Position numbers and translations under genes: made by a program
Origin: Aestuariimicrobium soli
Lineage (GTDB): Bacteria; Actinomycetota; Actinomycetes; Propionibacteriales; Propionibacteriaceae
Assembly (NCBI RefSeq): GCF_051192575.1
Contig: NZ_JBPJSQ010000006.1
Location: 124,001-188,000, forward strand
DNA: 64,000 bases
Direction: 5' to 3'
Shown: positions 15,673 to 24,028 of the stretch, in pieces
Numbering within the stretch: position 1 is the stretch's first letter
Layout: the number at the start of each line of letters is the position of its first letter
Notes under the pieces: model-generated
The model's input: only the letters and a program-made list of their open reading frames with translations
Told to the model about the DNA's origin: nothing
Databases searched by the model: none

Positions 15673-17205
15673 TTGTCCCGAGCCCCCCGACGCACACCGT
15701 CGCCGCTTGACCACGTTCCGGTCACCATCGCGGCGGCGGTGCTCGTCGTCTCCCTGTGTCTGGTGCCGATCGGATTCATCGTCGCGGCGACGATCGACGC
15801 CGGTCCCGCTCTGATCCGTCGACTGGTCTTCCGCCCGCGGGTCGCGGAGCTGCTGGGCAACACCATCGCGTTGTTGCTGGTAGTGGTGCCGGCGACCGTG
15901 GTGATCGGCACGGGAGCCGCCCTGCTGGTCGAGCGCACGCGGGTGCCGCGCTGGTTGTCGGCGGCCTTCGTGGCTCCCCTGGCCGTTCCGGCGTTCGTCA
16001 TGAGCTACGCCTGGGCGACGGTGTGGCCCTCGATCGCCGGGCTCGCCGGCGCCTCGCTGATCGCGACCATCAGCTACTTCCCGTTCGTCTACCTGCCGGT
16101 GCTCGCCACCCTGCGCCGCCTCGACCCCGCCCTCGAAGAGTCCGGACGAGCGCTCGGTCTCACCGCCCGGGGCACCCTGCTGCGCGTGGTGCTGCCCCAG
16201 CTGCGGCTGCCCGTGCTGGGTGGAGCCCTGCTGGTGGCGCTGCACCTGCTCGCGGAGTACGGGGCGTTCGCGTTCGTCCGCTACGACACGTTCACGACCG
16301 CGATCTACGACCAGTTCCGCTCGACCTTCGCGGCCCCGGCGGCCTCGATGCTGGCCGGGGTGCTCGTGCTGTTGTGCCTGGTGGTGCTGTCCGGTGAGAC
16401 GGCGGTGCGAGGACGACAGCGCCACGCCCGGTTGGGTTCGGGGGTGGCCCGCCGTCAGCGCCGGGTCGGGCTCGGCTGGTGGATCGTCCCGGTCGCGGTG
16501 GGCACAGTCGCGCTGCTCGGGGCCGCGCTGGGCGTGCCCGTGTGGTCGTTGGCGCACTGGCTGTCGGTGGGGGTCGAGCTCGACTCCGCGTTGGTGCCGG
16601 CCATCGGCAGCACGCTGGCGCTCGCGGGGGTCGGAGCGGTGGCGACCTGCCTCGCCGCCGGACCGCTGGCGTGGCTGTCGGTGCGTCGTCCGACCCGGTG
16701 GAGCCGGGCCCTGGAGGGCGTGGCCTTCATCTGCGCCTCGCTGCCCGGCATCGTGGTCGCGCTGGCGTTCGTGACGGTCGCCATCCGGTGGGCGCGACCG
16801 GTGTACCAGACCTCCTTGTTGCTGATCGCCGCCTACGTGGTGCTCTTCCTGCCGCGGGCGGTCGCCAGCCTGCGGGCGGGCATGGCGCAGGTGCCGACCG
16901 GCCTGGGTGAGGCGTCCCGCTCGCTCGGGCGGGGGCCGGTGACCACGCTGGCGCGGGTGTCGATTCCCCTATTGGCACCGGCCTTCGGGGCCGCCGCGTC
17001 GATGGCCTTCCTGGGCATCGCCGGCGAACTCACCGCCACGTTGCTGCTGGCGCCGACAGGCACCTCGACGCTGGCGTCGCGATTCTGGTCGCTGTCGAGC
17101 GAACTGGACTACCCTGCGAGCGCGCCGTACGCACTCGCGTTGATCGTGCTGTCGGTGCCGATGACGATCATCTTGTTCCGCGAAACGCGAGGAGACCGCC
17201 CGTGA
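15673..17205 (+). CDS. ferric iron ABC transporter, permease
   Basis: This 510-residue FbpB/AfuB-type permease has two copies of a six-helix transport domain in one chain, about 12 membrane segments in total. The EAA-type loops occur twice (LEESGRALGLTARGTLLRV and LGEASRSLGRG). The start is uncertain: TTG at 15673 is the first plausible codon 32 bases after the upstream stop, and no ATG or GTG gives a full-length N-terminus. The frame is open further upstream. The ATPase gene overlaps its stop. Confidence 0.85.
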   Translation: MSRAPRRTPSPLDHVPVTIAAAVLVVSLCLVPIGFIVAATIDAGPALIRRLVFRPRVAELLGNTIALLLVVVPATVVIGTGAALLVERTRVPRWLSAAFVAPLAVPAFVMSYAWATVWPSIAGLAGASLIATISYFPFVYLPVLATLRRLDPALEESGRALGLTARGTLLRVVLPQLRLPVLGGALLVALHLLAEYGAFAFVRYDTFTTAIYDQFRSTFAAPAASMLAGVLVLLCLVVLSGETAVRGRQRHARLGSGVARRQRRVGLGWWIVPVAVGTVALLGAALGVPVWSLAHWLSVGVELDSALVPAIGSTLALAGVGAVATCLAAGPLAWLSVRRPTRWSRALEGVAFICASLPGIVVALAFVTVAIRWARPVYQTSLLLIAAYVVLFLPRAVASLRAGMAQVPTGLGEASRSLGRGPVTTLARVSIPLLAPAFGAAASMAFLGIAGELTATLLLAPTGTSTLASRFWSLSSELDYPASAPYALALIVLSVPMTIILFRETRGDRP

Positions 17206-18263
17206 TCGACTCCGTCAGCGACGCCCTCGTCGTCCGGGGGGTGAGGGCGGCCTACGGCTCGACCGAGGTGCTCCACGGCATCGACCTGACCGTGCCGGCG
17301 GGTTCGGTGTTGGCGGTGGTCGGGCCGTCCGGGAGCGGGAAGACCACCCTGCTGCGGTGCATCGGCGGCTTCGAACCGCCCACCGCCGGCGACATCAGCA
17401 TTCAGGGGGTGCCGGTCTGCGGGTCGGTGTGGGTGCCGCCCAACAAGCGCTCCATCGGGTACGTCTCGCAGGACGGCGCCCTGTTCCCCCACCTGAGCGT
17501 GGGCGCGAACGTCGGCTTCGGCCTCCCGCGACGTGAACGCACGGACGAGCGCGTCGCCGAGCTGCTGCAGACGGTGAACCTGTCGGCCGATCTGGCCGCT
17601 CGCCGCCCCGACCAGCTGTCGGGCGGACAGCAACAACGGGTTTCGCTGGCCCGCGCTCTGGCCCGCCGACCAGCGGTGATGCTGCTGGACGAACCCTTCT
17701 CGGCACTCGACACCCATCTGCGTGAGGCGACGCGCGACCTCGTCGGCGAGGTCTTGCGCGAGGCCGGCGTGACCACGCTGTTGGTGACCCATGATCAGGA
17801 GGAGGCGCTGGCCTTCGCCGACCTGGTGGCCGTGCTCGAAGCCGGCGAGTTGCGCCAGGTGGGTGGGCCGCAGGTCGTCTATGAACGCCCCGTCGACGTG
17901 GCCACCGCGCGCCTGCTGGGCTCGACCCTCGAACTCGACGCGGTGGTGCGAGCCGGGGTGGCGGAGACCGTGATCGGACCGGTGCCCGCCATGGGCGTGC
18001 CCGAGGGACGAGCGACGGTGATCGCACGCCCCCACCAGGTGGCGGCCAAGTTGGACCTGCACGGTCGCTGGGTGGTGCGCTCCCTGGCCTTCCACGGGGA
18101 CCATCGTCGGTTGACGCTGGGCCCGGTGCCGGAGGCCGGGGCGTCGGCCGACGGACCCACCTTCCGGGTGTCGACGGATCAGCCGCTGCGCGTGGGCGAT
18201 CGCATGACGATCAGCCTGATCGGACGAGCCCTGGTGGTGCCGAGCGCTCCGCAGCACGCCTGA
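17202..18263 (+). CDS. ferric iron ABC transporter, ATP-binding protein
   Basis: This 353-residue FbpC/PotA-type ATPase has Walker A GPSGSGKTT (about 43-51), signature LSGGQQQR (about 141) and Walker B VMLLDEPFSALD. A C-terminal regulatory domain follows at about 240-350. The GTG start overlaps the permease stop by four bases and follows GAGGAG. It would energise Fe3+ uptake with the two upstream products, under iron-box control of the operon. Confidence 0.9.
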   Translation: MIDSVSDALVVRGVRAAYGSTEVLHGIDLTVPAGSVLAVVGPSGSGKTTLLRCIGGFEPPTAGDISIQGVPVCGSVWVPPNKRSIGYVSQDGALFPHLSVGANVGFGLPRRERTDERVAELLQTVNLSADLAARRPDQLSGGQQQRVSLARALARRPAVMLLDEPFSALDTHLREATRDLVGEVLREAGVTTLLVTHDQEEALAFADLVAVLEAGELRQVGGPQVVYERPVDVATARLLGSTLELDAVVRAGVAETVIGPVPAMGVPEGRATVIARPHQVAAKLDLHGRWVVRSLAFHGDHRRLTLGPVPEAGASADGPTFRVSTDQPLRVGDRMTISLIGRALVVPSAPQHA

Positions 18264-18278
18264 GAGCCACGAGACCTT

Positions 18279-18316
18279 CGTCCACAAACCGGCATCACGT
18301 CCACAAACCGTCATCA
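18279..18316. repeat. 19-bp direct tandem duplication
   Basis: Two adjacent units beginning CGTCCACAAACCG (18279-18297 and 18298-18316) differ at one position. They abut palindromic repeat copy D downstream of the iron ATPase gene. The TCCACA core resembles part of a DnaA box, but full matches are lacking. Confidence 0.55.
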
Positions 18317-18372
18317 AAGGGTTCAACCCCCAGGAAAGTTCCTGAGGGCCGCACGTTTTCGTTCGAGTGTGT
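18304..18372. repeat. 70-bp palindromic repeat, copy D
   Basis: It shares with copy C the exact centre CAGGAAAGTTCCT and the GGCCGCAC and GAGTGTG blocks in the same spacing. It lies between the convergent iron ATPase and aldolase-like genes. Confidence 0.65.
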
Positions 18373-18378
18373 GTGGTT

Positions 18379-19134
18379 CTACTCGCCTGCGGCCGGCTCG
18401 GGCACCTGACCCTCGGCCACCTGGCCCTCGGGCACCTGGCCCTCGGCCACCTGGCCCTCGGGCACCTGAACCTCGGGCACCTGAACCTCGGGCACCTGAA
18501 CCTCGGGCACCTGGTCAAGGAAGCTCGCGCAACGGTCACGCAGTTGGCCGAGGTTGCCGTCGGGCTCGAAGGCGTCGGCGAACAGGGTGTCGTCCGCGAT
18601 GCACACGGGAGCCTCCACCTTGAACCAGCGACCGAGCGCCCAAGCTCCCAGCCCACCGCGCGGCACGAGCGCGACCCCGGCGGGCAGCACGTGCTGCAGC
18701 GACTCCCCGTAGGCGCCACCCATCACGTCGGCGGGCAGCACCTGCACCGCCGGCGCCCCCAACCGGCTCGCCGCCAGCAACTCGTTCGGCGTCAGGGCGG
18801 CCGGCAGCACCGTCACCCCGGCCGCGCGCCCGGCCTCCAGCAGCTCGGGGTCGGCGTTGTTGGCCAGCACGAACGCCGGCTGCTTCTCGAGACCCAGGTC
18901 GTCCACCGTCAGGGCACCGTGCAGACCGAAGGCGAGCCGGGCGCCGAAGACGGGCACGAGGTCGTCCAACCACGCGGCATTGCTGACGTGCAGTGAGACG
19001 GTGCGAAAGCCCCGCTGGGCGAGAATCTCGAGCACGGCTCCCACGCGCAGGAACGAGGCCTGCTCCATCGGACGAGCGGGCAGCGCCGCCACGATGCGAG
19101 GCTCGGCGAGGCAGGCGGGCAGGGCGTCGGTCAT
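18379..19134 (-). CDS. KDPG/KHG-aldolase-like protein with pentapeptide-repeat tail
   Basis: Residues 1-205 of this 251-residue protein follow the plan of 2-keto-3-deoxy-6-phosphogluconate aldolase, a TIM barrel; compare TPNELLAASRLGAPAVQVLPAD. At the position of the Schiff-base lysine (K-x-F-P-A in true aldolases) there is glutamine (VQVLPA). The usual glutamate of the VEVTLR-type strand is also absent (TVSLHVS). A true aldolase activity is therefore doubtful. The last 44 residues are eight pentapeptides of the form QV(P/A)E(V/G) plus a short end, not part of the family. The divergent PEBP gene starts 99 bases away. Confidence 0.7.
   Translation of the reverse strand: MTDALPACLAEPRIVAALPARPMEQASFLRVGAVLEILAQRGFRTVSLHVSNAAWLDDLVPVFGARLAFGLHGALTVDDLGLEKQPAFVLANNADPELLEAGRAAGVTVLPAALTPNELLAASRLGAPAVQVLPADVMGGAYGESLQHVLPAGVALVPRGGLGAWALGRWFKVEAPVCIADDTLFADAFEPDGNLGQLRDRCASFLDQVPEVQVPEVQVPEVQVPEGQVAEGQVPEGQVAEGQVPEPAAGE
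18394..18513 (-). repeat. 15-bp minisatellite, eight in-frame units
   Basis: Eight 15-bp units encode QVPEV or QVPEG/QVAEG pentapeptides at the C-terminus of the aldolase-like protein. Units fall into two sequence types, arranged as three alike and then an alternating set, which suggests expansion by slippage. Confidence 0.85.
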
Positions 19135-19233
19135 GCGCCCATCATGCCAGTGGGCACGGAGTGCACGAACCGGCCCGCGCCTCGGCCGCGCGGGCTAGCC
19201 TCGAGGCATCGGAACCGACCCATGGAGGGCCTG

Positions 19234-19701
19234 ATGAAACTCGAGTCAACCGGCATTCCCGCCGACTCCGCCATCGAGCTGAAGTACACCGAGCAGGGCT
19301 CCGGCGGGCAGAACGTCATCCCCGACCTGCGCTGGAGCGACGCCCCCGAGGGCACCGCCTCGTACGCCATCACCATTTACGACCCCGACGCGCCGACGGG
19401 TTCGGGCTGGTGGCACTGGGTGGCCATCGACCTGCCCGCCACCATCACCAGCGTCGACGAGGGCGGGCCCCTGCCGGCCGGCGCCCGCGAATGGATCAAT
19501 GACTACGGGTATCGCGGCTACGGCGGCGCCTGCCCCCCGCCCGGACCGGCCCACCGCTACGTGCACACCGTGTACGCGCTGCCGGTGGAACGCCTCGACC
19601 TGCCCGACGAGGCCACCTCGGCGCAGGTGCGGTTCACGGTGCTGGCCCAGGCCTTGGACAGCGCGAGCTTCACCGCGACCTTCGCCCAGCCGGAGGCATG
19701 A
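19234..19701 (+). CDS. PEBP-family protein (YbhB/YbcL type)
   Basis: This 155-residue phosphatidylethanolamine-binding-protein-like product is cytoplasmic, with no signal peptide. It has the family core DPDAPTGSGWWHWVAIDLP (about 50-68) and the CPPPGPAHRYVHTVYAL stretch (about 102-118). The bacterial role is unclear; small-ligand binding is assumed. ATG 19234 is preferred over the in-frame ATG 12 bases upstream, because GGAGGG then lies at the right distance. A TAGCCT -10 is at 19196-19201. Confidence 0.9.
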   Translation: MKLESTGIPADSAIELKYTEQGSGGQNVIPDLRWSDAPEGTASYAITIYDPDAPTGSGWWHWVAIDLPATITSVDEGGPLPAGAREWINDYGYRGYGGACPPPGPAHRYVHTVYALPVERLDLPDEATSAQVRFTVLAQALDSASFTATFAQPEA

Positions 19702-19760
19702 GGCCGGTCCGGCGCCCCCGCGCTCCTGGCCGGCGAGCGGGGTGGGGTTGAATGGGAGGC

Positions 19761-21071
19761 ATGAGCCTGCACCGTTCGTCCGCTTTGGGTCGCCTGCTGG
19801 TGGCCGCCGTGGCGACGGCATTGGCGCTGGTCGGCGCGGTCGTCCGCCCCACCCCGGCGGCCGCGGCCCCCGAGGCCTGGTCGGGCACGCCGGTGGCCTC
19901 GTCCGCCGTCGGTGACCAGGCCTGCGCCGACTTCCTGTTCGTCGGCGTGCGCGGCTCGGGCGAGCCCGCCGGGTACGGGCCGACGGTCACGCGGGTGCGC
20001 GACGGCCTCGCCGAACGATGGACGACGGGGTCGGTCCGCCAGGTGTGGCTCGACTACCCGGCCGCCGATCCGCACACCCTGACCGGGGTGCCGATGGCGT
20101 CGCTGCTGCTCGACCAGCCGATGCCCTCCACCGAGTACTTCACCTCGGCCCGCACCGGCGCCACCCGGCTCGCCACCCTGCTCACCGACCAGGCCTCCCG
20201 CTGCCCCGCCGAACGGACGATCCTGGCCGGCTTCTCGCAGGGCGCCCAGGTGATCACCGCCGCTCTCGGGTCGGCACCCGAGGCCCCCGCCCGGCTGGCC
20301 GCCGCGATCCTGGTGGGCAACCCCAGCCACTACCCTGGGCAGAGCGTGCGCGAGATCTCCGGGTCGGCGTCGCAGAACGCCATCGGGTTGGGAGCCATGC
20401 TCTATCTGCTGCGCGAGCAGGCCCGACGCGGCGGCCAGACCGACCGCGACCAGGCGGTGCGCACCCTCATCCAGACGACCATCAACCTCTACCAGGGCAC
20501 CTTCGACGTCGCCGACATTCGCGCGGCCATGGTGGCCCAGCACGCCGAGATTCCGCCGCTGGCCTACCAGAGCACCTACTCGGTCTGTCAGGCCGGCGAC
20601 CTGGTCTGCGATGCCGGGCAGTCGATGGCGCAGGTGATGGTGCAGGCGACCACCCTGTCGGCCGAGATCGATCGCACGCGGCCCATCCATTCCGGGTACA
20701 CGCCCGAGGTGTTGGCGCCGACCATCGAGGCGGCCAGCACCGCGATCGCCGCCCTGCCCCCGATCGCGGCTCCCCCGGCCAGCGCCTCGTCCGAGCCCAG
20801 CTCGGCGGCGCGTCCGCAGCCGACCGTGCAGGTGACGGTCGACCGGCAGTGGTGGCTGGTGGGCGTCGCCGTCGCGGCCGCGCTACCGCTGCTGGTGGTC
20901 GCCTTCGCGCTCGGTCACCGAGCCGGACGACGGCCGTCCCGCCCCCGCCGGCCCGTCGCCGGGGCGTCGGCCTCGTCCGCCGACTCGCCCCGATCACCGG
21001 TCACCGCGAGTTCATCGCCCGATCACCGGGAGTCCTCCGAACCGCTGCCGAATGGCACCCCACGGGCCTAG
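19761..21071 (+). CDS. secreted cutinase-family hydrolase with C-terminal membrane anchor
   Basis: This 436-residue protein has a signal peptide (residues 1-35, ending near PAAAA). The cutinase-type alpha/beta hydrolase domain shows the nucleophile in LAGFSQGAQV near residue 155. A Cys-GDLVCD segment with the likely catalytic Asp and a downstream IHSGY with the likely His complete the triad. A Pro/Ser-rich linker and one hydrophobic helix (about 375-395) with a basic tail follow, suggesting anchoring at the outer face of the membrane. Substrates in the family are esters, including lipids. GGGAGG precedes the ATG at 19761; another ATG lies three codons upstream. Confidence 0.88.
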   Translation: MSLHRSSALGRLLVAAVATALALVGAVVRPTPAAAAPEAWSGTPVASSAVGDQACADFLFVGVRGSGEPAGYGPTVTRVRDGLAERWTTGSVRQVWLDYPAADPHTLTGVPMASLLLDQPMPSTEYFTSARTGATRLATLLTDQASRCPAERTILAGFSQGAQVITAALGSAPEAPARLAAAILVGNPSHYPGQSVREISGSASQNAIGLGAMLYLLREQARRGGQTDRDQAVRTLIQTTINLYQGTFDVADIRAAMVAQHAEIPPLAYQSTYSVCQAGDLVCDAGQSMAQVMVQATTLSAEIDRTRPIHSGYTPEVLAPTIEAASTAIAALPPIAAPPASASSEPSSAARPQPTVQVTVDRQWWLVGVAVAAALPLLVVAFALGHRAGRRPSRPRRPVAGASASSADSPRSPVTASSSPDHRESSEPLPNGTPRA

Positions 21072-21074
21072 GGT
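21069..21074 (+). promoter_or_regulatory. -10 element (TAGGGT) overlapping the cutinase stop codon
   Basis: TAGGGT begins in the TAG stop of the hydrolase gene and lies about 52 bases before the next ATG, so the downstream ABC operon probably has its own promoter. Confidence 0.4.
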
Positions 21075-21126
21075 CAACGACGTACCCCACCGGTCCCTCG
21101 AGCCCCACGTCACCAGGAGTTTCCCC

Positions 21127-22296
21127 ATGACCCTCGCACGTCGCACCCTGCTCGCCCTCTCCGCCGCCGGCGCGGCCACCGCCGTCGCGGGCTGCGCCAA
21201 GAAGTCCACCGACGCCAATCCGGGCTCGTCCGCCTCGGGCAACTCGGGTTCGGGCACCAACCTGACCGTCTTCCTCTCCGGCGACACCAACATGCAGGAG
21301 CTGTGGGAGAAGGCGCTCATTCCCGCCTTCGTCAAGGCCAACCCGGGCTACTCCGTGAAGGTGCAGCTCGACCTGCACGGTGAGCACGATGCGCAGACGC
21401 AGGCGAAGCTGACCGCCGCCCAGAGCCAGGGCAAGGATTCCGGCATCGACCTGGTCGACGCCGGCTTCGTCACGGGCCTCGCGGAGGCGGGCGTGATGGA
21501 GAAGGTGTCGACGGCCAACGTGCCCAACCTCGCCGGGGTTCCCGAGAACGTGGTGGCGGCCGGCAAGGGCGGCGGCATTCCGTACCGCGGGTCGTCCGTG
21601 CTGCTGGCCTACAACCCCGACAAGGTGACGACCCCGCCGGCCACGCTCGACGAGGTGCTCGCGTGGATCAAGGACAACCCCGGTCAGTTCACCTACTGCC
21701 CGCCGAAGTCGGGTGGGTCCGGCAGCGCCTGGGTCACCACGGTGCTCGACAAGTTCCTCGACCCCGCGGCCGCCGACACGCTGCGCACCACCTACGACAC
21801 CGAGGCGATGAAGGGCTGGTCGAAGGGCTTCGCCGAGCTCAAGGCCCTCGGCCCGTCGATCTACCAGAAGGGTGTCTACCCCAACGGCAACTCGCAGGTG
21901 CTGGAACTGCTGGCCAGCGGCCAGATCTCGATGTGCACCGCGTGGAGCGACCAGTTCATCTCGGGGCAGAAGACCGGCCTGGTGCCCGAGAAGATCAAGG
22001 CGACCCAGATCACCAACCCCAGCTTCACCGGTGGGGCCGCCTACCTGGGTGTCGTCGCGGCCAGCAAGAAGAAGGCCGATGCGCTCAAGCTCGCCGACTT
22101 CGTGCTCTCGCCCGAGTCGCAGGCGCTGATCGCCAACCAGATCGCCGGCTTCCCGGTGATCCCGCTCGAGAAGCTGCCCGCCGAGACCCAGGCCATCTTC
22201 AAGGAGGCCCACCCCGACGTGCTGCGCCCGGGTTACCTCGACAAGGTCGGCAACGACATGTCGGCGCAGTGGGACCAGCAGGTGCCCGGCAAGTGA
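21127..22296 (+). CDS. ABC importer, family 1 substrate-binding lipoprotein
   Basis: This 389-residue extracellular binding protein has an N-terminal Tat-like RR (ARRTLLALSAAG) and a clear lipobox AVAGC at about residue 21. The mature part (LTVFLSGDTNMQELWEKALIP) belongs to the broad family 1 of solute-binding proteins, near iron, polyamine, phosphonate and sugar-phosphate binders. No iron box precedes it. The ligand cannot be told from sequence. Two permeases and an ATPase follow with overlapping starts, forming a complete importer. Confidence 0.85.
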   Translation: MTLARRTLLALSAAGAATAVAGCAKKSTDANPGSSASGNSGSGTNLTVFLSGDTNMQELWEKALIPAFVKANPGYSVKVQLDLHGEHDAQTQAKLTAAQSQGKDSGIDLVDAGFVTGLAEAGVMEKVSTANVPNLAGVPENVVAAGKGGGIPYRGSSVLLAYNPDKVTTPPATLDEVLAWIKDNPGQFTYCPPKSGGSGSAWVTTVLDKFLDPAAADTLRTTYDTEAMKGWSKGFAELKALGPSIYQKGVYPNGNSQVLELLASGQISMCTAWSDQFISGQKTGLVPEKIKATQITNPSFTGGAAYLGVVAASKKKADALKLADFVLSPESQALIANQIAGFPVIPLEKLPAETQAIFKEAHPDVLRPGYLDKVGNDMSAQWDQQVPGK

Positions 22297-23216
22297 GTGT
22301 CACCGTCACCCGCAGTCGGCGACGGCGAGCCCGGACGAGGTCGCTGCGCGGCCTGCTGATGGCCTCGCCGCCGCTGCTGCTGGTGGCCGCCTTCACCGGC
22401 TTCCCGATCGTGTTGGCCGTCGGCTACTCGTTGGGACACACCGGCGGGTTGAACCGGACGACGGCGCTGATCGCCCAGCACCAGTTCGAGAAGACCCAGT
22501 GGTGGGGCACGCTGGGCGCCTACCGGCAGATGCTCACCAACCAGCGGTTCCAGACCGATCTGGCGGTGACGCTGCTGGTCACGGCCGTCTCGACGGTGAT
22601 CGTGCTGGCGTTGGCGCTGATCATCGCGCTCTACCTACGGCTCGCCGGCGGGTGGGCGGCGAAGGCGCTGACGACGCTGGCGGTGGTGCCGCAGTTCATC
22701 CCCGTGGTCATCGCGTCGTGGTCGGTGCTGATGTTCTACGCCCCCGACGGTTTCCTGCGCTCGCTGTTCGCCCAGTTCGGGGTCGACGGGCCCAGCTTCG
22801 GCTACACGATCACGGCGGTGATCATCGCCCAGGTGTGGTGCTCGCTGCCGTTCGCGGTGCTGATGTGCGCCTCGGGGGTGCAGGCGGTGCCCGACTCCCT
22901 CATCGATGCCGCCCGCGACTCGGGCGCCGGGCTCGTCCGCACGACGTTCTCGGTGATCCTGCCGATGGCGTTCGTGCCCATCGTGATCGCGGCCACGTTC
23001 ACGGCCATCGGCATCATCGGTTCGTTCACCGTGCCCTACTTCACCGGGCCCAACGCGCCCACCATGCTGGGCGTCGACATGGCCAACTACTTCACGGCCT
23101 ACAACCAGCCGCAGCAGTCGATCGTGATGGCCGTCGTGGTGTTCGCCGCCGCCTCACTGATCGCCCTGGCCTACATCTGGGCCAATTTCCGATCGAGCAA
23201 GGAGTCGGGCGCATGA
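22293..23216 (+). CDS. ABC importer permease 1
   Basis: This 307-residue inner-membrane protein has six predicted helices and the EAA-loop pattern DSLIDAARDSGAGLVRTTF near residue 205, typical of binding-protein-dependent permeases. GTG 22293 overlaps the upstream stop as GTGA and yields a basic N-terminus (SRRRRARTRS) before the first helix. It pairs with the next gene to form the channel. Confidence 0.88.
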   Translation: MSVTVTRSRRRRARTRSLRGLLMASPPLLLVAAFTGFPIVLAVGYSLGHTGGLNRTTALIAQHQFEKTQWWGTLGAYRQMLTNQRFQTDLAVTLLVTAVSTVIVLALALIIALYLRLAGGWAAKALTTLAVVPQFIPVVIASWSVLMFYAPDGFLRSLFAQFGVDGPSFGYTITAVIIAQVWCSLPFAVLMCASGVQAVPDSLIDAARDSGAGLVRTTFSVILPMAFVPIVIAATFTAIGIIGSFTVPYFTGPNAPTMLGVDMANYFTAYNQPQQSIVMAVVVFAAASLIALAYIWANFRSSKESGA

Positions 23217-24028
23217 GTGGTTGGCGCGCTGTCGGCAAGGTGTCGGTCAGCCTGTTCATGGTGCTGCTGGCGGTCTTCATCCTCGGGCCTTTGGTGTGGC
23301 TGGCCTCGCGGGCGTTCGCGACCGAGTGGACCTACCCGAACCTGTGGCCCAGCGGCTTCACCCTGCGCTGGTGGCGGGTGGTCGTCGACGACCCGATGAT
23401 GACCATCGCGCTGCAGAACTCGATCACCTTCGCGGTGCTGACCGTGGCCATCTCGGCGGCGATCTGCCTGCCGGCTGCCTATGCCTTCAGCCGCTACCAG
23501 TTCCCGGGGCGCCGGTTCATGCTGGTGACGCTGTTCGCGGTCAACGCCTTCCCCAAGATGGGGCTGTTCGTGGCCATCGCCAGCCTGTTCTACGCGCTGC
23601 AGTTGATGCAGACGGTGGTGGGCGTGCTGATCGTGCACGTGCTGGGCACGGTGGTGTTCATGACCTGGATTCCGGCGGCCGCGTTCTCGTCGGTGCCGCG
23701 CTCGCTCGAGGAGGCCGCCCGCGACGCCGGCGCCGGCCCGCTGCGGGTGTTCTGGTCGGTGACCCTGCCGATGGCGCTGCCTGCGATCATGGTGGCCGCG
23801 ATCATGAGCTTCATCGCCAGTTGGGACGAGGCCCAGGGCACCTATCTGGTGGGAGCCCCCGACTACATGACCATGCCGACCCAGATGTACTCGCTGGTGT
23901 TGAACTACCCCAAGCAGGTGTCGGCCGTGTTCTCGATTCTGTTGACGATTCCCTCCGTGGGGCTGCTGATGCTGGTGCGCAAGCAGATCATGGGTGGGCA
24001 ACTGGCCGAAGGGTTCCAGATCAAGTGA
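23213..24028 (+). CDS. ABC importer permease 2
   Basis: This 271-residue permease has about six helices and the EAA loop RSLEEAARDAGAGPLRVFW near residue 163. It overlaps permease 1 by four bases (ATGA). Together they would carry the unknown ligand delivered by the upstream lipoprotein. Confidence 0.88.
   Translation: MSGWRAVGKVSVSLFMVLLAVFILGPLVWLASRAFATEWTYPNLWPSGFTLRWWRVVVDDPMMTIALQNSITFAVLTVAISAAICLPAAYAFSRYQFPGRRFMLVTLFAVNAFPKMGLFVAIASLFYALQLMQTVVGVLIVHVLGTVVFMTWIPAAAFSSVPRSLEEAARDAGAGPLRVFWSVTLPMALPAIMVAAIMSFIASWDEAQGTYLVGAPDYMTMPTQMYSLVLNYPKQVSAVFSILLTIPSVGLLMLVRKQIMGGQLAEGFQIK

Noticed and set aside
18394..18513. Possible CRISPR-like array
   Set aside because: The 15-bp units are directly adjacent with no spacers and lie in frame at a gene end, so it is a coding minisatellite.
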